Below, piece by piece: positions 1 through 5,866 of a stretch of DNA of 8,943 nucleotides. The notes under the pieces were generated by a model that had not been told where the DNA came from, ran no database searches, and saw only the letters and a program-made list of their open reading frames with translations. How positions within the stretch are numbered: the first letter of the stretch is position 1; the number at the start of each line of letters is the position of its first letter. The position numbers and the translations under genes were made by a program. The stretch is from positions 1 to 8,943 of the forward strand of contig JAGHBH010000024.1 in the NCBI GenBank assembly GCA_021161085.1, written 5' to 3'. Source of the stretch: Thermoplasmata archaeon (GTDB lineage Archaea; Thermoplasmatota; Thermoplasmata; JAGHBH01).

Positions 1-627
1 CACAACACCCATGTCCCTGAGGGAGGAGATGAGATCCAGCACCTCCCTATCATTTTCTCCCAGGCCTATGATGAGGTGGTTGGTCACCCTCCCCCTGCCG
101 TATATCCCCACCCCTATCTCCATGGCCCCTATGAGGTCGTCCCAGGACCAGCGGCCTCCCACCTCCTTTCCCCTGACACGGTCGAATATCGTTCTGTTGG
201 CCGCATCCAGGGAGATGCCGAGGCGGTCAACGCCGCCGTCCCTGAGCCTTTCCATGACCTCCCCGGAGAGGGGGGTGACGGATACGGATATGGGAAGCCC
301 CCAGGTGTCCCTCAGCAGCCCCACGAGAGAAAGAAGATCGTCCTCCATGCCCGGATAGTCCAGGGTCTGGATGCACACCCTCTTCATCCCTTCCCCGGGG
401 TCGGCGGATACCAAATCCCCCAGCGAAACGGGGGGCCAGAATAGCCTAGAGAGCCGATGCTCCCCTCCTCCGGCCTTGCGGAGGGTTCGGGATTGGGCGC
501 AGTAGAGACATCCCCCCCTGCAGGAGCGGCCCAACATAAGATACAGGGTGGTGGGATATGCGGGGAGACGGCCCTCCTTGAGGCCGAGGGCGATCATGCT
601 TCCTATGGAGGCCCGGAGATACATCAT
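1..627 (-). CDS. Radical SAM protein, biotin synthase-like / candidate LipS-type lipoyl synthase subunit (3' end cut off)
   Basis: The first 209 residues of a radical SAM enzyme; the C-terminus lies beyond base 1. The cluster-binding motif CRGGCLYCAQ has Cys36, Cys40 and Cys43 in CxxxCxxC spacing, which would bind the [4Fe-4S] cluster that cleaves S-adenosylmethionine. Other barrel landmarks are LRASIG near the start, PTTLYLML just before the cysteines, ISVSVTPLS (113-121), DRLGISLDAAN (134-144) and HLIIGLGEND (184-193). From memory this set resembles the euryarchaeal family often labelled biotin synthase, two members of which (LipS1/LipS2) insert sulfur to make lipoyl groups; that function is inferred and unproven here. 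The ATG at 627 is preferred because the conserved LRASIG block follows directly and a TATA-like CTTAAA lies about 26 bases upstream. ATGs at 684 and 624 are alternatives. Divergent from the radical SAM gene at 731. Confidence 0.8.
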   Translation of the reverse strand, partial: MMYLRASIGSMIALGLKEGRLPAYPTTLYLMLGRSCRGGCLYCAQSRTLRKAGGGEHRLSRLFWPPVSLGDLVSADPGEGMKRVCIQTLDYPGMEDDLLSLVGLLRDTWGLPISVSVTPLSGEVMERLRDGGVDRLGISLDAANRTIFDRVRGKEVGGRWSWDDLIGAMEIGVGIYGRGRVTNHLIIGLGENDREVLDLISSLRDMGVV

Positions 628-649
628 CGCCGCCCACAGTCCGGGGGGG

Positions 650-655
650 TTTAAG
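650..655 (-). promoter_or_regulatory. TATA-like element for the leftward radical SAM gene
   Basis: CTTAAA read on the minus strand, centred about 26 bases upstream of the ATG at 627. That is the usual archaeal distance from TATA box to transcription start, so the mRNA would begin at or next to the start codon. No Shine-Dalgarno sequence precedes this ATG, which fits leaderless translation. Inferred from spacing only. Confidence 0.4.
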
Positions 656-668
656 GGTAACGGCCCAC

Positions 669-684
669 TTTTGCATTTTTGCAT
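669..684. repeat. Tandem 8-bp repeat TTTTGCAT x2 in the divergent intergenic region
   Basis: Two perfect, adjacent copies of TTTTGCAT sit in the 103-base gap between the divergent radical SAM genes. They form the only AT-rich island in an otherwise C-rich stretch. They could be a regulator-binding site or the TATA region of the rightward gene, which would place its transcription start near 700 and give a leader of roughly 30 bases. If the leftward gene instead began at the ATG at 684, the repeat would encode its first residues (MQKCK). Confidence 0.45.
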
Positions 685-730
685 CCCTCCACACCCAAAG
701 GTTACCACTCCCCCCGCCCCTCCTGTTATC

Positions 731-1906
731 ATGGGTCTGCTCCGCAAGATAAAGATCCTCGGCGAGGGAGGAAAATATGACATATGCGCCAGCACCTCCA
801 CGGGTCGGCCGGTGAAAAGGAAGAATGCCACATGGGGAAGGACCACCATCCCCGGGGTATGCCAGAGCTTCACCCCCGACGGCCGCTGCGTCAGCCTGTT
901 CAAGGTCCTCCAGACCAACGTCTGCGGCATGGACTGCAAGTACTGTGCCAACCCCACGGCCAGATCCAGGGAATCCTTCTCCCCCGAGGAACTGGCCAGG
1001 GTGTTCAAGGGCCTCTACATGCGCAACTACGTGGAGGGCCTCTTCCTCAGCAGCGGCATACCCAGGGACCCGGAGGCCGCCATGGAGACCATGCTGCGGA
1101 CCGTGGAACTGCTCAGGGAAAAAGAGAGGTTCGGCGGATACATCCATCTCAAGATACTCCCGGGGGCAACGAGGGACCAGGTGGAACGGGCGGCATCGCT
1201 GGCCGACAGGATAAGCATAAACCTGGAAGCGCCGGACGGCCTCCACCTCTCGGAGATTGCGTCCCAGAAGGACATGGGCATAGACATACTCCGCCGCCAG
1301 GGATGGATAAGGGACTGCCTCCGCCAGAGGGGGAAGATACCGGCAGGACACACCACCCAGTTCGTGGTGGGAGCCAGCATGGAGACGGATAGAGAACTGC
1401 TGCATAGGGTGTGGAGAGAGTACAGGCAATACAGGCTGAAGAGGGCGTATTTCTCCGCCTTCCAGCCCATACCCGGCACCCCCCTGGAGACCCTGCGGGC
1501 GCAGCCGCTGTGGAGGGAACACAGGCTCTACCAGATGGACTGGCTCATGAGGAGATACGGATACCCCCGCCACCTCCTGATGGAGGCCATGGACGACAAC
1601 GGCATGCTGCCTGACAGGGACCCGAAGATGACCATAGCCTACAGAACTCTGGACGGACCGGTGGATCCGAACACGGCCTCCTACGACCTTCTCGTAAAGG
1701 TCCCGGGGATAGGCCCGCGGACGGCATCCAGGATAGTGTCATACAGGGAGAACGGCGGCAGGATAACCTCCCTGAGGCAGCTGGAACATATGGGATGCGT
1801 GGTCAGGAGGGCCAGACCGTTCCTCGTCAGCACGGGGGGAGGCCGTCCCGGGCGCCAGGAGACCATGGACCGCTGGCTGGAAACCACGGTGGGAGGTGCG
1901 GCATGA
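731..1906 (+). CDS. Radical SAM protein with C-terminal helix-hairpin-helix, putative DNA modification/repair enzyme (TIGR03916-like)
   Basis: A 391-residue protein. The N-terminal third carries the hallmarks of the 'putative DNA modification/repair radical SAM' family: KIKILGEGGKYDICAS at the start, GVCQSFTPDGRC (42-53), then Cys65, Cys69 and Cys72 (VCGMDCKYCAN) for the [4Fe-4S]/SAM cluster, followed by NYVEGLFLSSG, GGYIHLKILPG and ISINLEAP, typical radical SAM barrel strands. The C-terminus has a helix-hairpin-helix, VPGIGPRTASRI (324-335), inside a longer block (312-370) like those that grip DNA backbones. Extra cysteines Cys44 and Cys53 also seem family-conserved. The chosen ATG matches the family's usual beginning; the frame stays open upstream, but that part has no family character. 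The stop overlaps the start of the DUF4130 gene, its usual partner. Substrate and reaction are unknown; a DNA role is inferred from the HhH motif and the family's association with uracil-DNA glycosylase domains. Confidence 0.88.
   Translation: MGLLRKIKILGEGGKYDICASTSTGRPVKRKNATWGRTTIPGVCQSFTPDGRCVSLFKVLQTNVCGMDCKYCANPTARSRESFSPEELARVFKGLYMRNYVEGLFLSSGIPRDPEAAMETMLRTVELLREKERFGGYIHLKILPGATRDQVERAASLADRISINLEAPDGLHLSEIASQKDMGIDILRRQGWIRDCLRQRGKIPAGHTTQFVVGASMETDRELLHRVWREYRQYRLKRAYFSAFQPIPGTPLETLRAQPLWREHRLYQMDWLMRRYGYPRHLLMEAMDDNGMLPDRDPKMTIAYRTLDGPVDPNTASYDLLVKVPGIGPRTASRIVSYRENGGRITSLRQLEHMGCVVRRARPFLVSTGGGRPGRQETMDRWLETTVGGAA
1891..1898 (+). promoter_or_regulatory. Shine-Dalgarno site for the DUF4130 gene, inside the upstream coding region
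   Basis: GGGAGGTG is a near-complete match to the archaeal anti-SD. It ends four bases before the ATG at 1903, which overlaps the upstream stop as ATGA. This fixes the downstream start and indicates translational coupling. Confidence 0.75.
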
Positions 1907-2598
1907 CACCCGGGAAATGTGGGGTGGACAGGGAATGGCTGCTCGCCATGCTCCCCCGCCATGCGAGAGCGGACCGGCTGCTGGTTCTCAGGGTGGAGCG
2001 GATGGACCCGAGGGACCTGTGCCATCTGTCCGCGCCGCTGGCGAGAAAGGCCTACAACATGGCCAGGGCCGTGGCGGGGGACGCGCACAGGAGCATGGCA
2101 TTCCTCCGGCTCGGGATATACAGAGACACCCTTCTATGGGGGTACATAAAGCCCGTCCACAGGGTGGAGGACATGGTGGTCCGCTCCCTGCGGAAGAGAT
2201 ACCCAAAGCATGCCACGGCGGTGTGCTCCCCCAGAGGGGTGTTCCATGCGGTTCCGGGCGGCGATGTCCACAGGGAGAACCTTGTCGTACAGCCCCCATC
2301 CAAAGGGCGTCCTGGAGCGGAGAGACCCTCCGGCCCGCTGGCGGTCCTGTTCGATAGGATATGCGAGACAGCGGAACTTCTCGGGGAAAATGAGGAGACC
2401 GCTGTCCGGGATGACAGCGGAGAGGAGGGGATATGGGGTGAGATATGGAGTGAATACTACCAGACCCAATATATTGAGGACAGGAGAAATCCGAGGCTCT
2501 TCCACAGGGCAATGCCAAAACGCTACCTGTCCTCGTTTCCCGGTCTGGAGGCGGAGAACGTTCCACCTGGGAACAGCACCCTGGACGACTTCGGATGA
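1903..2598 (+). CDS. DUF4130 protein, partner of the radical SAM/HhH protein (TIGR03915-like)
   Basis: A 231-residue protein in a four-base ATGA overlap with the radical SAM gene. Two blocks identify it. The first (about 50-120) contains KAYNMARAVAGDAHRSMAFLRL followed by LLWGYIKPVHRVEDMVVRSLRKRYP, corresponding to the family's 'HRMKGFLRF... IEPDHDVLPLIAPHFARRF' core. The second, near the C-terminus, is EYYQTQYIEDRRNPRLF then MPKRYLSSFP (about 184-213), matching the family ending 'ERRNPRLQ..MPKRYW'. His62 and His86 are candidate conserved residues. The role is unknown; the family occurs beside, or fused to, uracil-DNA glycosylase-like domains, so a nucleic acid metabolic role is inferred. The region before residue 50 looks shorter than in the bacterial proteins I recall, and the stretch 130-175 is low in recognisable motifs. 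It runs convergently into the HD gene with a 20-base gap. Confidence 0.8.
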   Translation: MTPGKCGVDREWLLAMLPRHARADRLLVLRVERMDPRDLCHLSAPLARKAYNMARAVAGDAHRSMAFLRLGIYRDTLLWGYIKPVHRVEDMVVRSLRKRYPKHATAVCSPRGVFHAVPGGDVHRENLVVQPPSKGRPGAERPSGPLAVLFDRICETAELLGENEETAVRDDSGEEGIWGEIWSEYYQTQYIEDRRNPRLFHRAMPKRYLSSFPGLEAENVPPGNSTLDDFG

Positions 2599-2618
2599 AC
2601 CTCCGGGGATCGGGGTGG

Positions 2619-3920
2619 CTACCTCATGGCGGCCGCCAGGGCCTCCCTCACCTTCCCGACGTGGTCGCCGGGGCATGATACTATAGCCGCCCAGAGCCCC
2701 TGGGTCCCACGGCGTACGGCCTCGGATATGGAGGAATAATCGGATATGGGGTGCAGTGTCTCGCCGTCGCTCACCTTTATCCCGCTCCAGTTTATCCGGG
2801 GTTCGGAGGCCAGAAGGTCCGGGAGGGGTATGTCCACTATGACCCCGCCGGGGTCCAGGCCGGTCTTTCTGGCCAGTTCGTCCTCCATCTCCCTCCTGGC
2901 CCTCGGGTTGGCCAGATCGTGGAAGAACTCTCTCTCCTCCTCCGTCATCTCCGCCGCCCGTTTCGTATAGACCGGCTTGTACAGACGCCTGTACTTTATG
3001 CGCTCGGCCACCTCGCTCTGGAAGTCTCCCTGGCGGCGGAGCCAGAACAGGAACTCCCAGTCCACCATGCCGGATATCTCCGATACATCGGCGGTGCATC
3101 TCTCCAGGGCCCTGGAGAGCATCTCCTGGGCTATCCTCCCGGTCTTGTGAAAATAGACGGAGACATACATTAGACTCCGGGCAACCAGCATGCCCTCCAC
3201 GGCGGGAACGCCCTTGACGTTCACCACCAGATCGCCCCGGAACACCTCCAGGGTGTTCAGCAGCCGGGCCAGGTCTATGGCCCCGTGGGCCACGCCGGTG
3301 TAGTGGGAGTCCCTCATGAGATAATCTATCTGGTCCACATCCACAACCCCGTGTATCATCTGGTGCAGATACCTCTCCTCACCGGAGAAGTGGTCCATGC
3401 CGGGCTGGTACCACAGTTTCAGCGTGTTCTCCGGGCTGCTGTCCCCGGTCACCAGGTCCGCCACCTCTCCGGGAGATATGCCCGCCCTCTCCAGTATGTC
3501 GGGTATTCTCCCCCACCCCTCTTCCCTACCCCAGCCGGGGACCTCCTCTCCCCGGATGAGCCTCTTGGTTATCTCCATGTGGTCCATTCCCTGTCTCTCA
3601 CGGATGGCTCCCTCCAAGACGTGTGAGAAGGCTGAATGGCCGATGTCGTGGAGGAGGGCGGCGGCCTCCACCCTCATCCTCTCCTCCTCTTCCAAGCCCA
3701 GGATTTTTGCCATCCGATGGGCCACGACCGAGGCTCCCAGACTGTGTTCGAACCTGGTGTGGTTGGCCCCCGGGAACACCAGGTATGTGGTTCCGAGCTG
3801 TTTTATGTTGGACAGCCTGGTTATCTCCGGGGTGGACAGCAGGTCCAGTATCACCCCCTCGACCCTCACGGAGCCGTGAACCGTGTCGTGTATTATCTTG
3901 TAGCGTCCGTCGACGGTCAT
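2619..3920 (-). CDS. HD-superfamily phosphohydrolase (COG1078/SAMHD1-like, putative dNTP triphosphohydrolase)
   Basis: A 433-residue cytosolic protein. The metal-binding HD signature is complete: His59 (TRFEHSLGAS), His91-Asp92 (LLHDIGHSAFSH) and Asp196 (GVVDVDQIDYLMRDSHYTG), equivalent to the H...HD...D ligands of SAMHD1 and bacterial dGTPases. Tyr200 and Asp204 in DYLMRD also parallel substrate-contacting positions there. The N-terminal KIIHDTVHGSV segment is typical of COG1078 proteins. The family hydrolyses (d)NTPs to nucleoside plus triphosphate; the specificity here cannot be read. The C-terminal half (from about 270) is probably a family-specific helical region and has no motif I recognise. 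The ATG at 3920 is preferred over an in-frame GTG at 3935 because it begins at the conserved block and lies 26 bases downstream of a TATA-like element. It is divergent from eS8 and convergent with the DUF4130 gene. Confidence 0.9.
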   Translation of the reverse strand: MTVDGRYKIIHDTVHGSVRVEGVILDLLSTPEITRLSNIKQLGTTYLVFPGANHTRFEHSLGASVVAHRMAKILGLEEEERMRVEAAALLHDIGHSAFSHVLEGAIRERQGMDHMEITKRLIRGEEVPGWGREEGWGRIPDILERAGISPGEVADLVTGDSSPENTLKLWYQPGMDHFSGEERYLHQMIHGVVDVDQIDYLMRDSHYTGVAHGAIDLARLLNTLEVFRGDLVVNVKGVPAVEGMLVARSLMYVSVYFHKTGRIAQEMLSRALERCTADVSEISGMVDWEFLFWLRRQGDFQSEVAERIKYRRLYKPVYTKRAAEMTEEEREFFHDLANPRARREMEDELARKTGLDPGGVIVDIPLPDLLASEPRINWSGIKVSDGETLHPISDYSSISEAVRRGTQGLWAAIVSCPGDHVGKVREALAAAMR

Positions 3921-3942
3921 GGGAGGGAAAAGCACGGGGGAG

Positions 3943-3950
3943 AATAAAAA
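3943..3950 (-). promoter_or_regulatory. TATA-like box for the HD phosphohydrolase gene
   Basis: TTTTTATT on the minus strand, centred about 26 bases upstream of the ATG at 3920. The intervening sequence has no Shine-Dalgarno match, so a leaderless transcript is likely. The same spacing argues against the GTG at 3935, which would lie upstream of the predicted transcription start. Confidence 0.55.
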
Positions 3951-3966
3951 CCCCTAACCCCAATGC

Positions 3967-3975
3967 TTATATATA
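3967..3975 (+). promoter_or_regulatory. TATA box for the eS8-SRP19 operon
   Basis: TTATATATA is the clearest archaeal TATA box in the window. A start roughly 26 bases downstream (near 3997) would leave a leader of about 25 bases containing the Shine-Dalgarno sequence GAGGT at 4012-4016, six bases before the eS8 ATG. It lies back to back with the HD gene's TATA element, about 16 bases away. Confidence 0.75.
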
Positions 3976-4022
3976 CGGGGCCGGTATGAGGGCTTCCGTT
4001 TCATCGGACGAGAGGTATCACC

Positions 4023-4409
4023 ATGGCGCTCTGGCAGGGAAGGTCCAGGAGAAAGCCCACGGGCGGACGGATAAAGTACGCCAGGAAGAAGAGGAAGTTC
4101 GAGATAGGTGCGGAGCTGCAGACCGCCACCATAGGACCCTGGAGGGCCAAACACATCAGGGTGCGCTCCGGCGGGAGGAAGACCAAGATACTAGCGGCGG
4201 ATACCGTGAATCTCCTGGATCCGGCCACGGGAAAGACCGAGCGTGTGCCCATAGAGACCGTCGTGTCGAATCCCGCCAACCCCAACTACGTCCAGAGGAA
4301 TATAATCACCAAGGGAGCGACCGTGAGGACCCCGAAGGGGCTGGCCAGGATAACCTCCCGTCCGGGACAGCACGGCACCTTGAACGCAGTCCTCCTGAAG
4401 GAGGAGTGA
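4023..4409 (+). CDS. rps8e: 30S ribosomal protein eS8
   Basis: A 128-residue, highly basic protein matching the archaeal eS8 length and pattern. It begins MALWQGRSRRKPTGGRIK, followed by ARKKRKFEIG, KHIRVRSGGRKTKILAA, a central NLLDPATGKTERVPIETVVSN segment, and a glycine/proline-rich end, KGATVRTPKGLARITSRPGQ. eS8 is a component of the small ribosomal subunit in archaea and eukaryotes and is absent from bacteria, so it is a strong domain marker. The start is supported by GAGGT six bases upstream and by a strong TATA box further out. It is the first gene of an operon with SRP19, 13 bases downstream. Confidence 0.97.
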   Translation: MALWQGRSRRKPTGGRIKYARKKRKFEIGAELQTATIGPWRAKHIRVRSGGRKTKILAADTVNLLDPATGKTERVPIETVVSNPANPNYVQRNIITKGATVRTPKGLARITSRPGQHGTLNAVLLKEE

Positions 4410-4422
4410 CGGGGGGAGAGGG

Positions 4423-4716
4423 GTGGTTCGCCTCCACACCCGGGAGACCAGAATAATACTATGGCCCATCTATTTTGACAGGAGATACTCCAGGAGGAAG
4501 GGGAGGAGGGTCCCATCCAGTATGGGACTGGCAAGGGTAACTTTCGAGGAGATGGTGGATGCCGCCAGAAGGGCGGGCCTGAAATTCGAAGCCGACGGAG
4601 AGGCCAGACATCCCTCGGACTGGTGGGAGAGAAAGGGCAGGATACTGGTTATATCGGATATGCCCAAGACGAAGGTCATAAAGGCCGTGGCCGGTAATCT
4701 CCGGCGGGAGGAATAG
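4423..4716 (+). CDS. srp19: Signal recognition particle protein SRP19
   Basis: A 97-residue basic protein. The N-terminal RIILWPIYFDRRYSRRKGRRVP segment (about 10-31) is the SRP19 signature, and the mid and C-terminal parts (VTFEEMVDAARRAGLKFEAD, then GRILVISDMPKTKVIKAVAGNLRR) fit the family's alpha/beta fold. SRP19 binds 7S RNA and helps assemble SRP54 onto it for co-translational protein targeting to the membrane. The start is a GTG with GGGGAGAGG just upstream; it lies 13 bases after the eS8 stop, so the two are co-transcribed. It ends only two bases from the end of the convergent DUF211 gene. Confidence 0.93.
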   Translation: MVRLHTRETRIILWPIYFDRRYSRRKGRRVPSSMGLARVTFEEMVDAARRAGLKFEADGEARHPSDWWERKGRILVISDMPKTKVIKAVAGNLRREE

Positions 4717-4718
4717 TT

Positions 4719-5009
4719 CTATCTGTCCTGCGGTGTCTCCACCTCTTCCACTATCTTCCTTCCGGCGGCCACCGCGTCTATGCTGTGTATGGTGGCCCCG
4801 CAGGATTCTATGGCCTCCCGGACCTCATCGTAGTTCAGATCGGTGCCCTCTATGGTGACCTTGACACTCATGGTGTCCTGGTCAACCTCCTCCAGCACCG
4901 AATTCACCCCCTCGACACCCGGGAGGTTGCTTATTCTCTCAGCCATCACGATGATGGACGGCTGATGCGGTTTCAACACATCCAGAACCAGACGCTTTAT
5001 GCTGCTCAA
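4719..5009 (-). CDS. DUF211 family protein
   Basis: A 96-residue protein recognised by [19 protein letters not shown] at the N-terminus, [19 protein letters not shown] in the middle and [23 protein letters not shown] at the C-terminus, near-diagnostic for DUF211, a small archaeal family with a ferredoxin-like beta-alpha-beta fold. Its cellular role is not established, although metal or ligand binding has been considered for structural representatives. The start appears to be TTG, because no ATG or GTG precedes the conserved block in frame. An AGGAAGG stretch about eight bases upstream is an acceptable ribosome site. It is divergent from thyX and probably shares the AT-rich element at 5060-5068. 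Its stop codon is two bases from that of SRP19, so the two transcripts must overlap unless termination falls within coding sequence. Confidence 0.92.
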   Translation of the reverse strand: MSSIKRLVLDVLKPHQPSIIVMAERISNLPGVEGVNSVLEEVDQDTMSVKVTIEGTDLNYDEVREAIESCGATIHSIDAVAAGRKIVEEVETPQDR

Positions 5010-5059
5010 TTCCCCAGCCTTCCTGCGGCGTCACACCGCAGAGACGGATTAACACCGGA

Positions 5060-5068
5060 TTTCTTAAA
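5060..5068. promoter_or_regulatory. Possible shared bidirectional TATA element between DUF211 and thyX
   Basis: TTTCTTAAA on plus and TTTAAGAAA on minus: TATA-like on both strands. It lies midway between the two start codons (5009 and 5120). A start about 26 bases away on either side would give both mRNAs a leader of about 29 bases, consistent with the ribosome-site-like sequences ahead of each gene. A second candidate for thyX is TTTTTCTA at 5089-5096, which would make that transcript nearly leaderless. Confidence 0.45.
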
Positions 5069-5119
5069 CCTTTCCTTCCGGGAGAAGGCTTTTTCTATCT
5101 CCCTGTTTTTGGGTGGAGC

Positions 5120-5791
5120 ATGTCGTCGGAGATGAAGGTCGTTCTGCTGGCCCACACACCCCATCCGGAAGAGGTGTGCTGTGCCGCCGCCAAGCTGACC
5201 CACGAGCCGGAGGACAGGGATTTCATGGAGATGTTCTCCTCCCTCGAAACGGAGGATGGACGGCGGCACATGGAGAAGGTATTGGGTTACGTGCTGAAAA
5301 AGCAGCATGAGAGCGTGGTGGAGCATGCGTCCTTCACATTCTACATCGAGGGGGTGAGCCGGGCGCTGACCCATCAGCTGGTGAGGCACAGGATAGCCAG
5401 CTACAGCCAGCAGAGTCAGAGATACGTGCGTCTTGACAACTTCCGCTACGTCACGCCTCCCGGGCTGGAGGATGACGCCAGGTACAGAGAGGTCATGGAA
5501 TCCCTGGCCAGGGACTATTCCCGCCTCCTCTCCATGGTTCCGCCGGAGGACGCCAGATACGTGCTCCCCAACGCATGTACCACGAAGATAGTGGTTACCA
5601 TGAACGCCAGGGAACTCCGTCATTTCTTCCGCCTGAGGCTGGACAAGACCGCCCAGTGGGAGATAAGATCTCTGGCTCGAAAGATGTACGACCTCTGCAT
5701 GGAGAAGGCCCCACTCCTGTTCCGGGACCTGGAGGTGGAAATGGAGGGTGAGGAGACATCCAGGAGGGGGGATGGTTCGGGGAGGACGTAA
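5120..5791 (+). CDS. thyX: Flavin-dependent thymidylate synthase ThyX
   Basis: A 223-residue protein making dTMP from dUMP, using methylenetetrahydrofolate (or a pterin equivalent), FAD and NAD(P)H. The ThyX motif RHRxxSxxxxSxR is perfect: Arg89-His90-Arg91, Ser94, Ser99, Arg101 (RHRIASYSQQSQR). Other family blocks present are SVVEHASFTFYIEGVSRALTHQ (65-86, with His69), ARYVLPNACTT (145-155) and NARELRHFFRLR followed by AQWEIR (162-183), which line the FAD and dUMP sites. It is a homotetramer in the family. The acidic then glycine/arginine-rich tail after residue 205 is outside the conserved fold. The ATG has GGTG four bases upstream. Thymidylate supply pairs naturally with the dNTPase-like HD protein about 1.2 kb away, but the two are not co-transcribed. 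Confidence 0.96.
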   Translation: MSSEMKVVLLAHTPHPEEVCCAAAKLTHEPEDRDFMEMFSSLETEDGRRHMEKVLGYVLKKQHESVVEHASFTFYIEGVSRALTHQLVRHRIASYSQQSQRYVRLDNFRYVTPPGLEDDARYREVMESLARDYSRLLSMVPPEDARYVLPNACTTKIVVTMNARELRHFFRLRLDKTAQWEIRSLARKMYDLCMEKAPLLFRDLEVEMEGEETSRRGDGSGRT

Positions 5792-5795
5792 AGGG

Positions 5796-5851
5796 CCGGG
5801 TGGAATGGAGAACAGGAGAGGAAAGAGAGGAAAGAATAAAATACCACCCGG
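5796..5851 (+). repeat. Inverted repeat CCGGGTGG/CCACCCGG overlapping a ribosome site
   Basis: Perfect 8-bp arms at 5796-5803 and 5844-5851 enclose a 40-base, almost pure-purine loop. The right arm shares two bases with the GGAGGG ribosome-binding sequence (5850-5855) of the next gene and its stem would abut the rest. In a read-through thyX transcript the hairpin could limit access to that site. The long loop makes the structure weak, so chance is a real alternative. Confidence 0.3.
5835..5843 (+). promoter_or_regulatory. TATA-like element for the small unknown gene
   Basis: AATAAAATA, centred 28 bases before the ATG at 5867. If used, the transcript would begin around 5865-5867, excluding the upstream GTG at 5861 and the GGAGGG sequence. 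Transcription from thyX would instead include both. The two readings predict different start codons. Confidence 0.4.
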
Positions 5852-5866
5852 AGGGATGGTGTGTCC

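Noticed and set aside
1..627. Canonical biotin synthase (BioB) assignment for the leftward radical SAM gene
   Set aside because: The PTTLYLML lead-in, CRGGCLYCAQ motif and RASIG N-terminus fit the archaeal biotin-synthase-like/LipS group better than BioB, and no other biotin gene is nearby in the window.
548..730. A 61-residue N-terminal extension of the radical SAM/HhH protein
   Set aside because: The family normally starts at the KIKILGEGGKYD block encoded from 731. The extension is antisense to the conserved LRASIG region of the leftward gene and crosses the probable promoter.
446..1573. A 375-codon minus-strand frame opposite the radical SAM/HhH gene
   Set aside because: It crosses the opposite-strand promoter region, is low-complexity in character, and conflicts with two confidently assigned radical SAM genes.
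2619..3920. HD domain as part of a CRISPR (Cas3/Cas10) or antiphage system
   Set aside because: There is no helicase, palm or nucleotide cyclase domain, no repeats and no cas gene nearby; the TRFEHS...LLHDIGH...DVDQIDY spacing is that of stand-alone COG1078/dNTPase proteins.
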